Shown here: positions 17,822 through 25,622 of the stretch, in pieces | How positions within the stretch are numbered: the stretch's first letter is position 1 | How the letters are laid out: each line of letters begins with the position of its first letter | From: Novosphingobium sp. ZN18A2 | GTDB lineage: Bacteria > Pseudomonadota > Alphaproteobacteria > Sphingomonadales > Sphingomonadaceae | DNA length: 64,000 bases | NCBI RefSeq assembly: GCF_036784765.1 | Contig: NZ_CP136651.1 | Coordinates: 1,674,001-1,738,000 of the forward strand | Direction of reading: 5' to 3' | Notes under the pieces: model-generated | The model's input: the letters and a program-made list of their open reading frames with translations, nothing else | Databases searched by the model: none | What the model was told of the DNA's origin: nothing | Position numbers and translations under genes: made by a program

Positions 17822-20800
17822 CTATTGCGCCGGGCCGGACTTTTCGAGGATAGCCTTTTCGACGAAGACCTTTGCCTCAATCGTCGTTGCCGAGTTCCCC
17901 ACTTTTACGGCCGCCGCCGGGCTGATCGCGATTTTCAGGCTGTCTGCCTGGTCCGCTTCGATGACGATGCGATAGGCGCCGGGCGGAATCTGTTCGAACA
18001 GGAAATAGCCGTCCGCTTCGGTTCGCGCGGATTTGACCACTTTCCCGTCCGCATCGAGCAGGTCGAGCCGCAGGCCCGACACGCCTCTTGCCGATGTCTG
18101 CGAGCGGAAGAAGGCGGTCCCTTCGATGTCGCTGGTTTCCTCGATCGCATAGTTGGATACGTGGATACGCCCCGGTCTGGGGACGACTTCGAACCCGCGC
18201 GTTTCCGCAACGTCCATGATGTCCGGAAAGGTTGACGGGTCAGCCTGCACGCTTGCGCGCGTGCCGCTGCCCAGCCCGGTCAGCAGCGCGACGCCTTGAT
18301 CGTCGGCTTCCACCGTGTCGTTGAATGTAGAGAAGGCGACCTTGGGAATGGCCGGCTCGCCCGGATCATAGCGGTGGTTGCCGTTCCGGTCGCGATAGGC
18401 GCGCACGGCAACCGCGCCCGATGACGCCAGCCCGGGCTCGCCCACGAACATCCGCCCGGTCAGCGGGTCGCGGCCGAAACTGAAGCCAAGACGCAGGCCG
18501 ACCGCATAATTTTGCCGCCCGAAACCGTAAGTCCCGTCGAAAGCAAGCGATGCGGGGCCGATCTTGCGCACCAGCGACGCGCTGATCTGCGTATCGCTCT
18601 CGGCGAAGGCATGGCTGACGGAGCCGTGAACGCGCGTCAGGTCGTCCACCTGGTAATCCACTTCGAGCGCGGTGGACGCGATGCGCGGCGTCGGCACGAT
18701 CTCGTATGTCGCGGACGCGCGGACAAGGCGGCGCGAACCTGCCAGCGTGGACAGATCGAACGTGCCCAGCAACTGGTTGGTGCTGCCGCCCGTCGGATCG
18801 GAGGTGTTGCTGTAATCCAGGCTGTTCGAGGCCATGAAGGTGCCGACCTGCGCCGACCCTCGCAATGAAGCGGTCGTCTGCGTGCGTCCGCCCCGGTACT
18901 GGAAACGTTGGACGCGCGCCGAAAGCGGAATTACGCCGCCCGCCGCACCCTTGCCGATGCCGATCGTGGTGTTGACGTTCAACACCGTCGCGCGGGTAAG
19001 CACGTCGCCGGTGAAGCTGCGCACCTCGTCCACGAAATCGCCGCGATATTCCGCGTGGGTGAAGGTGAAGGCCGATCCGAATACCCGTCCGCCCAGGCCC
19101 ACTTCAACACCGGTCGCACCGCCGTTTTCCAGGCCGATGTCCAGCTTGGCGGCCAGCTTGCCGATGCCTGTCCGCAATCCTGCGGTGGCAAGCTGCCGGC
19201 GACCTTCCTGCGTATCGAACCATGCCGCGCCGGCCGTGGCGGTAAGCGTGCCGTTGATGCCATAGGCAAGCTGCAGGTTGCCGCGCCACAGCCCGTAATC
19301 GCGGGTAGGCGTGAAATTGGGGCCTGTCGTGTTGAAGACGTTGGTGTCTTTCTGGACCGCGCCGAAACTGTAAACCAGCTGGCCCGCCGCCAGCCGCCCG
19401 TCGCCGACATTGATGGTGCGCACGGATTCGCTGCGCTGGCCTTGCGGGCCATAGAACACGAAGCGAAACACGTTGATGCCGTAATCGACCGGCAGTTGCA
19501 GGAACTCGTACTGCCCGTTCACGGACATCCGCGTCGATCCCACCAGTACGCCATTGCGATAGAGTTCTACCTCGTACCCGTCGGGCAGGGGGCCGCGCAG
19601 GTCGATCGTATCGAAGACGGACGCGCTTTCCAGCGGCGCATTGGTAAGCGTAACGCCGCGCCCGCCGGTTCCCCGCAATCCCATGGCCATCGTCGGCGTC
19701 GCAACATCGCCCACCTGGAATTCCGTGGCGTGCAGTGGCCCCAGAAGGCTCGCGTCCGGATCCTGCCGCCCGATTTCGAGCCGGGAACTGACCAGTCCAT
19801 CCCGCGTGGTCGCGCCCAGGAACAGTTGCGTCGTCATATAGGCAAGATCGCCCGAAAGCCGCAGGTCGCCTTCGAGCCGGGTGCCCAGCGCGCTGTCGGA
19901 CAGGGTGCGAAACTCCACGTCCGCCAGCGGCACGGAAACGGGTAGCCACGGCGTTTCCCGTCGCGGCCAGTGCTTCTGTCCATTGCGCCCGCCTTGCGCG
20001 GCCAGTTTTTCGCGTTCCGCCTCGCGCTGGGCGCGCAACTGGAACGGGAAGGGCTCAAGCGTTTCGATCGTGACCGACTGGTCCCGCAGGTCGGTCTTGA
20101 TCGTAAGCGGCAGCAAATCCGCGAACTTGTCCGATCGCAGGTAAAGCTCGCCATCGAAGGCGGTTGCTTCCCCCGGATCGAGCGGCATGGTCTTGCCGTT
20201 GAGCGTGATCTGGCCCTGGCGCAGGTTTATACGAAGCGTGCGGTTCTGGTCGATGAACCAGCCGCTGGCATAATGGCCATCGTCGCTGATCGCTATGGCA
20301 AGGTCGAGATAGCGGGCAAGCGCGCCCACCGGCAGGAAAATTCCGTCGGGCGTTCCATAGGCGATCAGCGTGTCGTCGCCCGAGGCCGCAACGGCAGGCT
20401 TGGTGCGGATCGTCAGGATCAGTTCGTCGTCATAGGAAAAGCGAACTGCCTTGCCGGGACGGGAAGGCAACGGTCCGGGGGCATTCGCAAGGTCGGCGTT
20501 CGGTGTTGCCGCGGGCATTGTCCCGGAGGTGCCCTGCGCCTTGCCGGTGGGCATTGCTGCGGGGAGGGGGGCGAAGCTGGCGTCCCTGTCGCTTCCCGCC
20601 GCGCCGCCCGTCTTGCCGAACGCAGGTTCCGGCATCGCTTTGGCGGGTTGCGGTGCGGTCGGTTGCGACAGGGCGAGGTTGGCATCCGTTCCGGCAATCG
20701 GCTGCGCTTCGGGAAAGGAGCGGGCGATGGACCGGCGCGCGGTGTGTCGCAGATGCGGTCTTGCCGACGCGGATTGGCTGGACGGAGCGCGCACGGGCGC

Positions 20801-21763
20801 TGATGCGGTTTTGGTTGCTTCGTCCGTGCCGAATGCCGGGTCCGGAATCGTCCGGCTGTCCGCGCGCGATGCCAGTTTGCGGACATTGGGCGCGGGAATG
20901 GATACGGTTTCCGTTGGCGGGTTTGCCGCGATTCCCGGCAGGTCGAAAACGGGCAAGTGTTGCGCCGTCGCAATCGGTCTGTCGCCCAGCGTCAGCGCCA
21001 CGGCCTGCCCCTTGCTCTCCGGACTTGCGGCCTTTGCGGCAGAGGGCAATGCAAGCGGCTGCGAAGGTTCGCGGGCAGTCGTGAACGCCTGATTGGCGGG
21101 CGGAAACGTCCTGCCCGTTGTATCTATCGCCGGGACCGGATGGCTGTCCGTCGTTGCATACCGGACGGGTTGCGCGTCGTCTTCGTCAATCCTTGCGATG
21201 GTTACGCCCTGGAGCAACCCGGCCGCACTTGCGATGGGTGCTGTCCCCAGGCCGGGCGCAATCGCGACCGCGCCAGCATTTAATATCGGACTCGATTGCG
21301 ATGCCAGGTCTTGTTCGGGGGTTTCCTGCCGCTTCGGCGACGGTTGCGGCGCATGATCCGTAGCAGTCGGAATCGGGGGCTGCACGTCCGGCAGCGGAGG
21401 GGGCACGCCTGCAAGCGCGGCATGGCTTGCGCTGCCAAGCAGTGCTGCCTTGTCCGGCACGGCGGCACGGGCGTCGGTCATGCGCCCGGATGGCGCTAGC
21501 GGACGCATTGCCGCATCCGGTCCCCGCCGCCCGTCGGAAGGGGCTGCCTTTACCGGCGTTATGGCGAACGCCGGAGCCGGGATGTCGCCTTGCTGCTTCT
21601 GCCCCGTGGTCCTGCCCTGCTTGTGGCCGGGCCGCGCCGATGTGTCGGAACCGACATCGGCCGTCGGCGCCGGGCCGCCGAACCGCAGCCACAAAGTTGC
21701 GCCAACGATGACCGAGGCAAGGCCGGCCGCTGGTGCGCGGCCAGGCCACAGGCGCGATCTCAC
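17822..21763 (-). CDS. Giant usher-like outer-membrane protein of the DUF4402 fibre locus
   Basis: A 1313-aa protein. Residues 1-30 hold a basic stretch and one hydrophobic helix. Residues 31-430 are low-complexity Ala/Pro/Ser. A folded periplasmic domain spans about 440-570 (DDELILTIRTK to TIETLEPFPFQLRAQ). From about 616 to 1105 alternating beta strands form a barrel-like region that includes the usher-type segment LPDGYEVELYRNGVLVGST, then YEFLQLPVDYGINVFRFVFYGP. Two carboxypeptidase-regulatory/SdrB-like beta domains follow (near 1116 and 1208-1290). It should form the secretion and assembly pore for fibre subunits. GTG at 21763 overlaps the chaperone stop (GTGA). Usual ushers are about 800-850 aa; the excess is the N-terminal low-complexity part and the C-terminal domains. 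Confidence 0.8.
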   Translation of the reverse strand: MRSRLWPGRAPAAGLASVIVGATLWLRFGGPAPTADVGSDTSARPGHKQGRTTGQKQQGDIPAPAFAITPVKAAPSDGRRGPDAAMRPLAPSGRMTDARAAVPDKAALLGSASHAALAGVPPPLPDVQPPIPTATDHAPQPSPKRQETPEQDLASQSSPILNAGAVAIAPGLGTAPIASAAGLLQGVTIARIDEDDAQPVRYATTDSHPVPAIDTTGRTFPPANQAFTTAREPSQPLALPSAAKAASPESKGQAVALTLGDRPIATAQHLPVFDLPGIAANPPTETVSIPAPNVRKLASRADSRTIPDPAFGTDEATKTASAPVRAPSSQSASARPHLRHTARRSIARSFPEAQPIAGTDANLALSQPTAPQPAKAMPEPAFGKTGGAAGSDRDASFAPLPAAMPTGKAQGTSGTMPAATPNADLANAPGPLPSRPGKAVRFSYDDELILTIRTKPAVAASGDDTLIAYGTPDGIFLPVGALARYLDLAIAISDDGHYASGWFIDQNRTLRINLRQGQITLNGKTMPLDPGEATAFDGELYLRSDKFADLLPLTIKTDLRDQSVTIETLEPFPFQLRAQREAEREKLAAQGGRNGQKHWPRRETPWLPVSVPLADVEFRTLSDSALGTRLEGDLRLSGDLAYMTTQLFLGATTRDGLVSSRLEIGRQDPDASLLGPLHATEFQVGDVATPTMAMGLRGTGGRGVTLTNAPLESASVFDTIDLRGPLPDGYEVELYRNGVLVGSTRMSVNGQYEFLQLPVDYGINVFRFVFYGPQGQRSESVRTINVGDGRLAAGQLVYSFGAVQKDTNVFNTTGPNFTPTRDYGLWRGNLQLAYGINGTLTATAGAAWFDTQEGRRQLATAGLRTGIGKLAAKLDIGLENGGATGVEVGLGGRVFGSAFTFTHAEYRGDFVDEVRSFTGDVLTRATVLNVNTTIGIGKGAAGGVIPLSARVQRFQYRGGRTQTTASLRGSAQVGTFMASNSLDYSNTSDPTGGSTNQLLGTFDLSTLAGSRRLVRASATYEIVPTPRIASTALEVDYQVDDLTRVHGSVSHAFAESDTQISASLVRKIGPASLAFDGTYGFGRQNYAVGLRLGFSFGRDPLTGRMFVGEPGLASSGAVAVRAYRDRNGNHRYDPGEPAIPKVAFSTFNDTVEADDQGVALLTGLGSGTRASVQADPSTFPDIMDVAETRGFEVVPRPGRIHVSNYAIEETSDIEGTAFFRSQTSARGVSGLRLDLLDADGKVVKSARTEADGYFLFEQIPPGAYRIVIEADQADSLKIAISPAAAVKVGNSATTIEAKVFVEKAILEKSGPAQ

Positions 21764-22692
21764 GGCACGACGAAGTCCTGCTTGGCCAGCGTCTGGCCCG
21801 GATTCACGTCATCGTCGACATAGGTTACGGTCAACCGCATGCCCGGCTTGAGGCGCTGTTCCCTGATTTCCGGGCGAACCGGAATGGAAACCTTGCGCCA
21901 GTCGATCTCCGGATAGACGCCAACGCCCTTCAACAGCGCGACCGGTTCGTTCGATCCCGGCGCGGTCACGATCAGGTCGCCGAACGAGGATCGTGTGCCT
22001 TCGCGCGTGATAACAAGGTCTATCGTCCCGCCGCCGTCGTCGTTGGGGGTGAAGGACACGTCCTTCAATCCCGATTTCAGCGTGGTTTCCCCGATGCGAA
22101 CGATGACCGGGATGGAAATCCCGAAGCGCGGGATGATCCGCACGCCGACGGATTTGTTGTCCACCTTGCCAAGCGCATTGTCGATGGAGAAGCTGGTCTC
22201 GTCGGCAGGGGGCACGGAGACGACGACGAAGTGCGATCGGTATTCGCCCGGCGCCATGCCCGGCCGGGTGCGGGCCATGACGTGGATCGTCTGCGCCTCG
22301 TTGCCTTGCAGCATCACGCGCCGGGGCGACCAGCGCAACATGGCGCTTGCGGTCTGCACCTTTGCTTTCAGGTCAGCGTCCTGAACCTTGTCCAGGTTCG
22401 TTACCTGCCCGTCGTTCGACATCGCCATGTCCACGATGCGCGTTTCGTATTCGCCGGTATTCGCCGTCTTGTTGTAAAGGCCGATCGTGGCGATGCGCTG
22501 GCGGCCGTCGATCACCACGCGCTTGGGGTAGATGTTGATATCGCCCATGCCGCCCACCGATCCGGCGGGGGGCTTGCCGTCCGGCCCCATCGGCGGCGGC
22601 GCGGCCTCTTGTGCGCCGGACGGGCCAGAGGCGAAAGCAAGCGCAAGACCGGCGACCAGCACAGGCAGCTTTCGCAAATCGGTCGGCAACAT
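21760..22692 (-). CDS. PapD-like periplasmic pilus chaperone
   Basis: A 310-aa precursor with a signal peptide (LRKLPVLVAGLALAFASGPSGA), a Pro/Gly linker and two Ig-like domains. The first begins INIYPKRVVIDGRQRIATIGLYN, the chaperone first strand with basic residues, and contains SPRRVMLQGNEAQTIHVMAR followed by GEYRSHFVVVSVP, the G1-strand pattern of pilus chaperones. The second runs through FGISIPVIVRIGETTL. It should cap subunits in the periplasm by donor-strand complementation and deliver them to the coupled usher. No strong ribosome site is seen; the start overlaps a TTAA-N6-TTAAC element. Confidence 0.83.
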   Translation of the reverse strand: MLPTDLRKLPVLVAGLALAFASGPSGAQEAAPPPMGPDGKPPAGSVGGMGDINIYPKRVVIDGRQRIATIGLYNKTANTGEYETRIVDMAMSNDGQVTNLDKVQDADLKAKVQTASAMLRWSPRRVMLQGNEAQTIHVMARTRPGMAPGEYRSHFVVVSVPPADETSFSIDNALGKVDNKSVGVRIIPRFGISIPVIVRIGETTLKSGLKDVSFTPNDDGGGTIDLVITREGTRSSFGDLIVTAPGSNEPVALLKGVGVYPEIDWRKVSIPVRPEIREQRLKPGMRLTVTYVDDDVNPGQTLAKQDFVVP

Positions 22693-22694
22693 CG

Positions 22695-22709
22695 TTAATC
22701 CCGGTTAAC
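22695..22709. promoter_or_regulatory. TTAA-N6-TTAAC element (CtrA-like) in the fibre locus divergent gap
   Basis: TTAATCCCGGTTAAC lies three bases upstream of the chaperone start. Further TTAAC half sites are at 22793-22797, 24226-24230 and 24268-24272, all in non-coding parts of the locus. CtrA in alphaproteobacteria recognises TTAA-N7-TTAA(C), so the spacing here is one base short. Confidence 0.3.
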
Positions 22710-22866
22710 TAAAAACAAAATAGCTCTATGGGATTCCGCGTAAGAAAGGCAATGATTGCCAACGAGTAGTGCACACCTGATGTTTCGCGCGGTTAACAAA
22801 CTTGTCCCTGCTTTCCCCACCTGCCTGGTTGCGGTGGCGAATTGCCTGCGCCACTATTCGCCCGGA

Positions 22867-23457
22867 ATGGGCGGAACGGGTGGCAATTTCCGGAAGACGG
22901 CAAGGCAGCGGTCGCTGCGCAAGGCAAGTGTGTGCGTGGGCGCGATGACGGCGGCCCTTGCGGCGCTGGCTGGCACGCCGGCCCTGGCCAATCCGCCCAG
23001 CGTCAGCGTCACGGCGGACAACGATCTCGCTTTCGGCCGGATGATCGTCTTTTCGCAAGGATCGCGCACCGTTTCCTATACCGGGACGGTGCAGGATTCG
23101 GGCGTGATGAACCTGCCCGGAAGCACGGCGCGACCGGCACAGTTCACCGTCACTTTCGATCGCGGCAACCAGAGCCGCCGGCCGCTGGACGTTATGATAG
23201 AGCTAGTGGTTTTCCCGGCGTCGCAGGTGATTGTCGGCGGTGTGACGGCCCGGCTCGGCCAGTTCGATTCCGATCTTCCGGGCGCATCGGTTCTGACGGC
23301 GGGGCAGGTGTATCAGATAGAGTTCGCCAACTGCGTCACGCGGACCTGCTCGCGCACGTTCCACGTCGGCGGACGGCTGGATGTGACCCGCGCCTTTGGC
23401 GGTGCGGCCATCGCGATCCCGATCCCCGTCAACGCGACGCTGGTGGCGATGAACTAG
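22867..23457 (+). CDS. DUF4402-type fibre subunit A, lacking the N-terminal donor strand
   Basis: A 196-aa exported protein. A long N-region with RKTARQRSLRK precedes a hydrophobic signal (VGAMTAALAALAGTPALA). The mature domain begins almost at once with VSVTADNDLAFGRMIV, the LxFG motif shared by all four subunits of this locus, and contains a Cys pair (CVTRTC). The extra N-terminal strand present in the other three (pattern GxVxAxVVxPxxI) is missing. In chaperone-usher pili a subunit without a donor strand can only be the tip, so a tip or adhesin role is inferred. ATG 22867 is chosen because the longer frame would need an internal signal. Confidence 0.65.
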   Translation: MGGTGGNFRKTARQRSLRKASVCVGAMTAALAALAGTPALANPPSVSVTADNDLAFGRMIVFSQGSRTVSYTGTVQDSGVMNLPGSTARPAQFTVTFDRGNQSRRPLDVMIELVVFPASQVIVGGVTARLGQFDSDLPGASVLTAGQVYQIEFANCVTRTCSRTFHVGGRLDVTRAFGGAAIAIPIPVNATLVAMN

Positions 23458-23516
23458 TTCGTTTCGGTGCTCCCTGCGGTGTGATAGGCATTGTTACTGA
23501 GTAAGGTTTAGCGTGA

Positions 23517-23538
23517 ACGTGCCGGTTTTCCGGCACGT
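23517..23538. other. Perfect 9-bp hairpin between subunit genes A and B
   Basis: ACGTGCCGG-TTTT-CCGGCACGT lies 36 bases upstream of subunit B. With no T-run it looks like an mRNA-stabilising or processing element that sets subunit ratios, rather than a terminator. Confidence 0.45.
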
Positions 23539-23573
23539 CCGACCTGTAGCCCCCCGGCAGGACGGAATATGCG

Positions 23574-24146
23574 ATGAAGGCCGAAAAGATCGATGCCATT
23601 CGCGCGCTGGCCGCAGCGGCAATTATTGCCGGTGCCGTCCCCACATCGGTTGCCAGCGCGCAGGAGGCTTCGGCGCGGGGCAGGGTGAGTGCCATTGTGG
23701 TGCGACCACTGTCGGTCACGCGGACTGGCGATCTGGATTTCGGGACGGTTGCGGCAACCGGCAAGGGCGGCGGAACGGTTCGGGTGGCGCCTTTCGCGCG
23801 CGCGGCGCGGTTCGCGGGCTCCGCGCGGCAGGCCGATTGCGGAACCGATGCAGCGTGCGGCGCGGTCCATGCCGCATCGTTCCTGGTAACGGGTGAGCCG
23901 GGACGGCGATATCGTGTGCGCCTTCCCGCCGAAGCGACCGCCCGCGATCCGCGCAATCCGGCGCTTGCGCTGAAGGTTGTCGCGCTTGCGGCGCGCGCGC
24001 GGTCAGCCGTGGACCGAATCGGCGAGGGGCAACTGGACGGCGCTGGTTCGGACCGGCTGCAAATAGGCGGCACGCTGGTTGTCCCGCCGTTTACGAAAGC
24101 AGGCCATTTCACCGCCCGGATCGCGGTTCTGATAGACTACGATTGA
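23574..24146 (+). CDS. DUF4402-type fibre subunit B
   Basis: A 190-aa precursor with a signal peptide (IRALAAAAIIAGAVPTSVASAQ). The mature N-terminus carries the alternating strand ARGRVSAIVVRPLSV, then TGDLDFGTVAATGKGGGTV, the family core. A Cys pair (CGTDAAC) sits near residues 87-93 and the C-terminus ends in the last-strand pattern GHFTARIAVLIDYD. It should be a minor subunit assembled by the chaperone and usher encoded divergently. GGCAGGACGG lies just upstream of the ATG. Confidence 0.75.
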   Translation: MKAEKIDAIRALAAAAIIAGAVPTSVASAQEASARGRVSAIVVRPLSVTRTGDLDFGTVAATGKGGGTVRVAPFARAARFAGSARQADCGTDAACGAVHAASFLVTGEPGRRYRVRLPAEATARDPRNPALALKVVALAARARSAVDRIGEGQLDGAGSDRLQIGGTLVVPPFTKAGHFTARIAVLIDYD

Positions 24147-24374
24147 ACGCCCGGCGTGCTTGCGGGGCCCGTAATCGGCGGCATTCGCCTGGTGTCCGGC
24201 GGGAAATCCAATCGCAAAATGTCGATTAACGCGCGATACCGTGCGCTTTCGCAAATGATAAACTTCGTTAACTACTAAGCACTAATACGTGCCTCAGCCT
24301 GAAGATCGGGGGGACCGCCTTCTGGCTTTGAATCCATCGCCCTGTGTGGCGATTGTCATGAGCGAGGTACGCAG
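24147..24374. other. 228-base leader region of the main subunit gene
   Basis: No gene is seen. TTAAC half sites are at 24226 and 24268. A short hairpin, ATCGCC-N6-GGCGAT, lies at 24336-24353 inside the presumed untranslated leader of subunit C. The long leader suggests that subunit C has its own promoter, consistent with a major subunit made in excess. Confidence 0.4.
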
Positions 24375-24878
24375 ATGTTCAAGAAGATTATCCTGGTTGC
24401 CGCATCGGCCGCGGCTTTTTCAACGCCCGCACATGCGGCGCCCAGTTCGGCGACGGCATCGGGTGATGCGACGGCGACGGTTGTTTCGCCGATCACGCTT
24501 GACCATGACAGCGGCGCGGTCCTGGCCTTCGGTTCGTTCAGTGCCGGCACCGGCGGCACCGTCGTGGTCAACCGCAATGGTCGCGGTTCGGTTACGGGCG
24601 ACGTCAGCTTCGTTGCCGCTTCGACCAATTCGGCCGACAGCTTCACCGTTGGCGGACAGGCGGATACGGCCTTTTCGATCTCCACCACGGACAGCACGGT
24701 TTCGACCGGAGGCACCACGCCCTCCACAATGGATTTCACCACCAACGCCCCGGCCAAGGGCACGCTGGACAGCAGCGGTGCTGCCACCTTCACCGTTGGC
24801 GGCACGCTGACGGTCGGTGCCAGCCAGGCGCCCGGTTCCTATACCGGCACCTATGACGCGACCGTAACCTACAACTGA
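24375..24878 (+). CDS. DUF4402-type fibre subunit C (probable major subunit)
   Basis: A 167-aa precursor with a clean signal peptide (MFKKIILVAASAAAFSTPAHA). The mature protein of about 146 aa starts with the donor-strand-like SATASGDATATVVSPITL, then AVLAFGSFSAGTGGTVVV. It is cysteine-free, rich in Ser/Thr/Gly, and ends SYTGTYDATVTYN, the closing strand of the family. Small size, lack of cysteine, Thr/Gly richness and a leader of its own all fit the major structural subunit of a fibre (inference). GCGAGG upstream is the ribosome site. Confidence 0.8.
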   Translation: MFKKIILVAASAAAFSTPAHAAPSSATASGDATATVVSPITLDHDSGAVLAFGSFSAGTGGTVVVNRNGRGSVTGDVSFVAASTNSADSFTVGGQADTAFSISTTDSTVSTGGTTPSTMDFTTNAPAKGTLDSSGAATFTVGGTLTVGASQAPGSYTGTYDATVTYN

Positions 24879-24936
24879 TCTTCGCTCGCGGGTGGGCGGG
24901 AAACCGCCTGCCCGCATTGCTAGCAGAGCAGCGACG

Positions 24937-25482
24937 ATGCGCATTCTCCCATCTGCCGCCGTCCTTTCGGGACTGGGCGGACTGGCTGCGGCCTGCCTGT
25001 GCCCGTCGCCGGCGCTGGCGGGTAGCGCCAGCCAGTCGAGCGTTACGGGCAAGGTTCAGGCCAACGTCGTCGAACCGATGGATATCCGGTTGCTGGACGA
25101 TATGCGCTTCGGGGCGTTCATCAGTCCGGTCGCAGGCGGCACGATTGCCGTTGCGCCGGACGGAACGGTTTCCACCGCCAGCGGCATGACCGGGCAGGAT
25201 GCCATTTCCCAGCCGTCAACCGGGCGCGGCCCCGCCGCGTTTCGCCTGAACGGCACGAAGAACCGCTTCTTCATCGCCAAGGTGCCCAAGGACATCACCA
25301 TTTCCAACGGCGGTGCATCCATGCTGGTGAGCAACATCACCGCGAACGTGAAGAACGGGAAGAGCGTGTTCGATGCGGACGGGATGTTCACGCTGAAAGT
25401 CGGCGGCACGCTGAACGTGAACGCGAACCAGCAGACCGGGAGTTATTCCGGTACCTTCCAGGTAACTGTCCTTTATCAATAA
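24937..25482 (+). CDS. DUF4402-type fibre subunit D
   Basis: A 181-aa precursor with a signal peptide (AAVLSGLGGLAAACLCPSPALA). The mature protein starts SASQSSVTGKVQANVVEPMDI, followed by MRFGAFISPVAGGTIAV, and ends SYSGTFQVTVLYQ. It shares strand pattern, LxFG core and C-terminal Tyr pattern with subunit C but carries a loop of about 25 residues around TGQDAISQPSTGRGP. The ATG at 24937 places the signal peptide correctly; an earlier frame start at 24892 would bury it. It is 58 bases after subunit C and probably co-transcribed. Confidence 0.78.
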   Translation: MRILPSAAVLSGLGGLAAACLCPSPALAGSASQSSVTGKVQANVVEPMDIRLLDDMRFGAFISPVAGGTIAVAPDGTVSTASGMTGQDAISQPSTGRGPAAFRLNGTKNRFFIAKVPKDITISNGGASMLVSNITANVKNGKSVFDADGMFTLKVGGTLNVNANQQTGSYSGTFQVTVLYQ

Positions 25483-25622
25483 GGTAAGCGGGGCGTTCAC
25501 CGTTTTACCCGCATGAAACTCCGCGCGAACGGCGCGGAGATTGCGCATCGGGCGACTGCAATACACCCGCGAACATGATGCAGCGCTTGTGCCGCGCGTT
25601 TGCCGCGCTATCTGGTCGCGCA

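Noticed and set aside
24273..24374. Cyclic-di-GMP riboswitch upstream of the main fibre subunit
   Set aside because: The gap is long and G-rich, but the conserved GEMM core sequences are not present.
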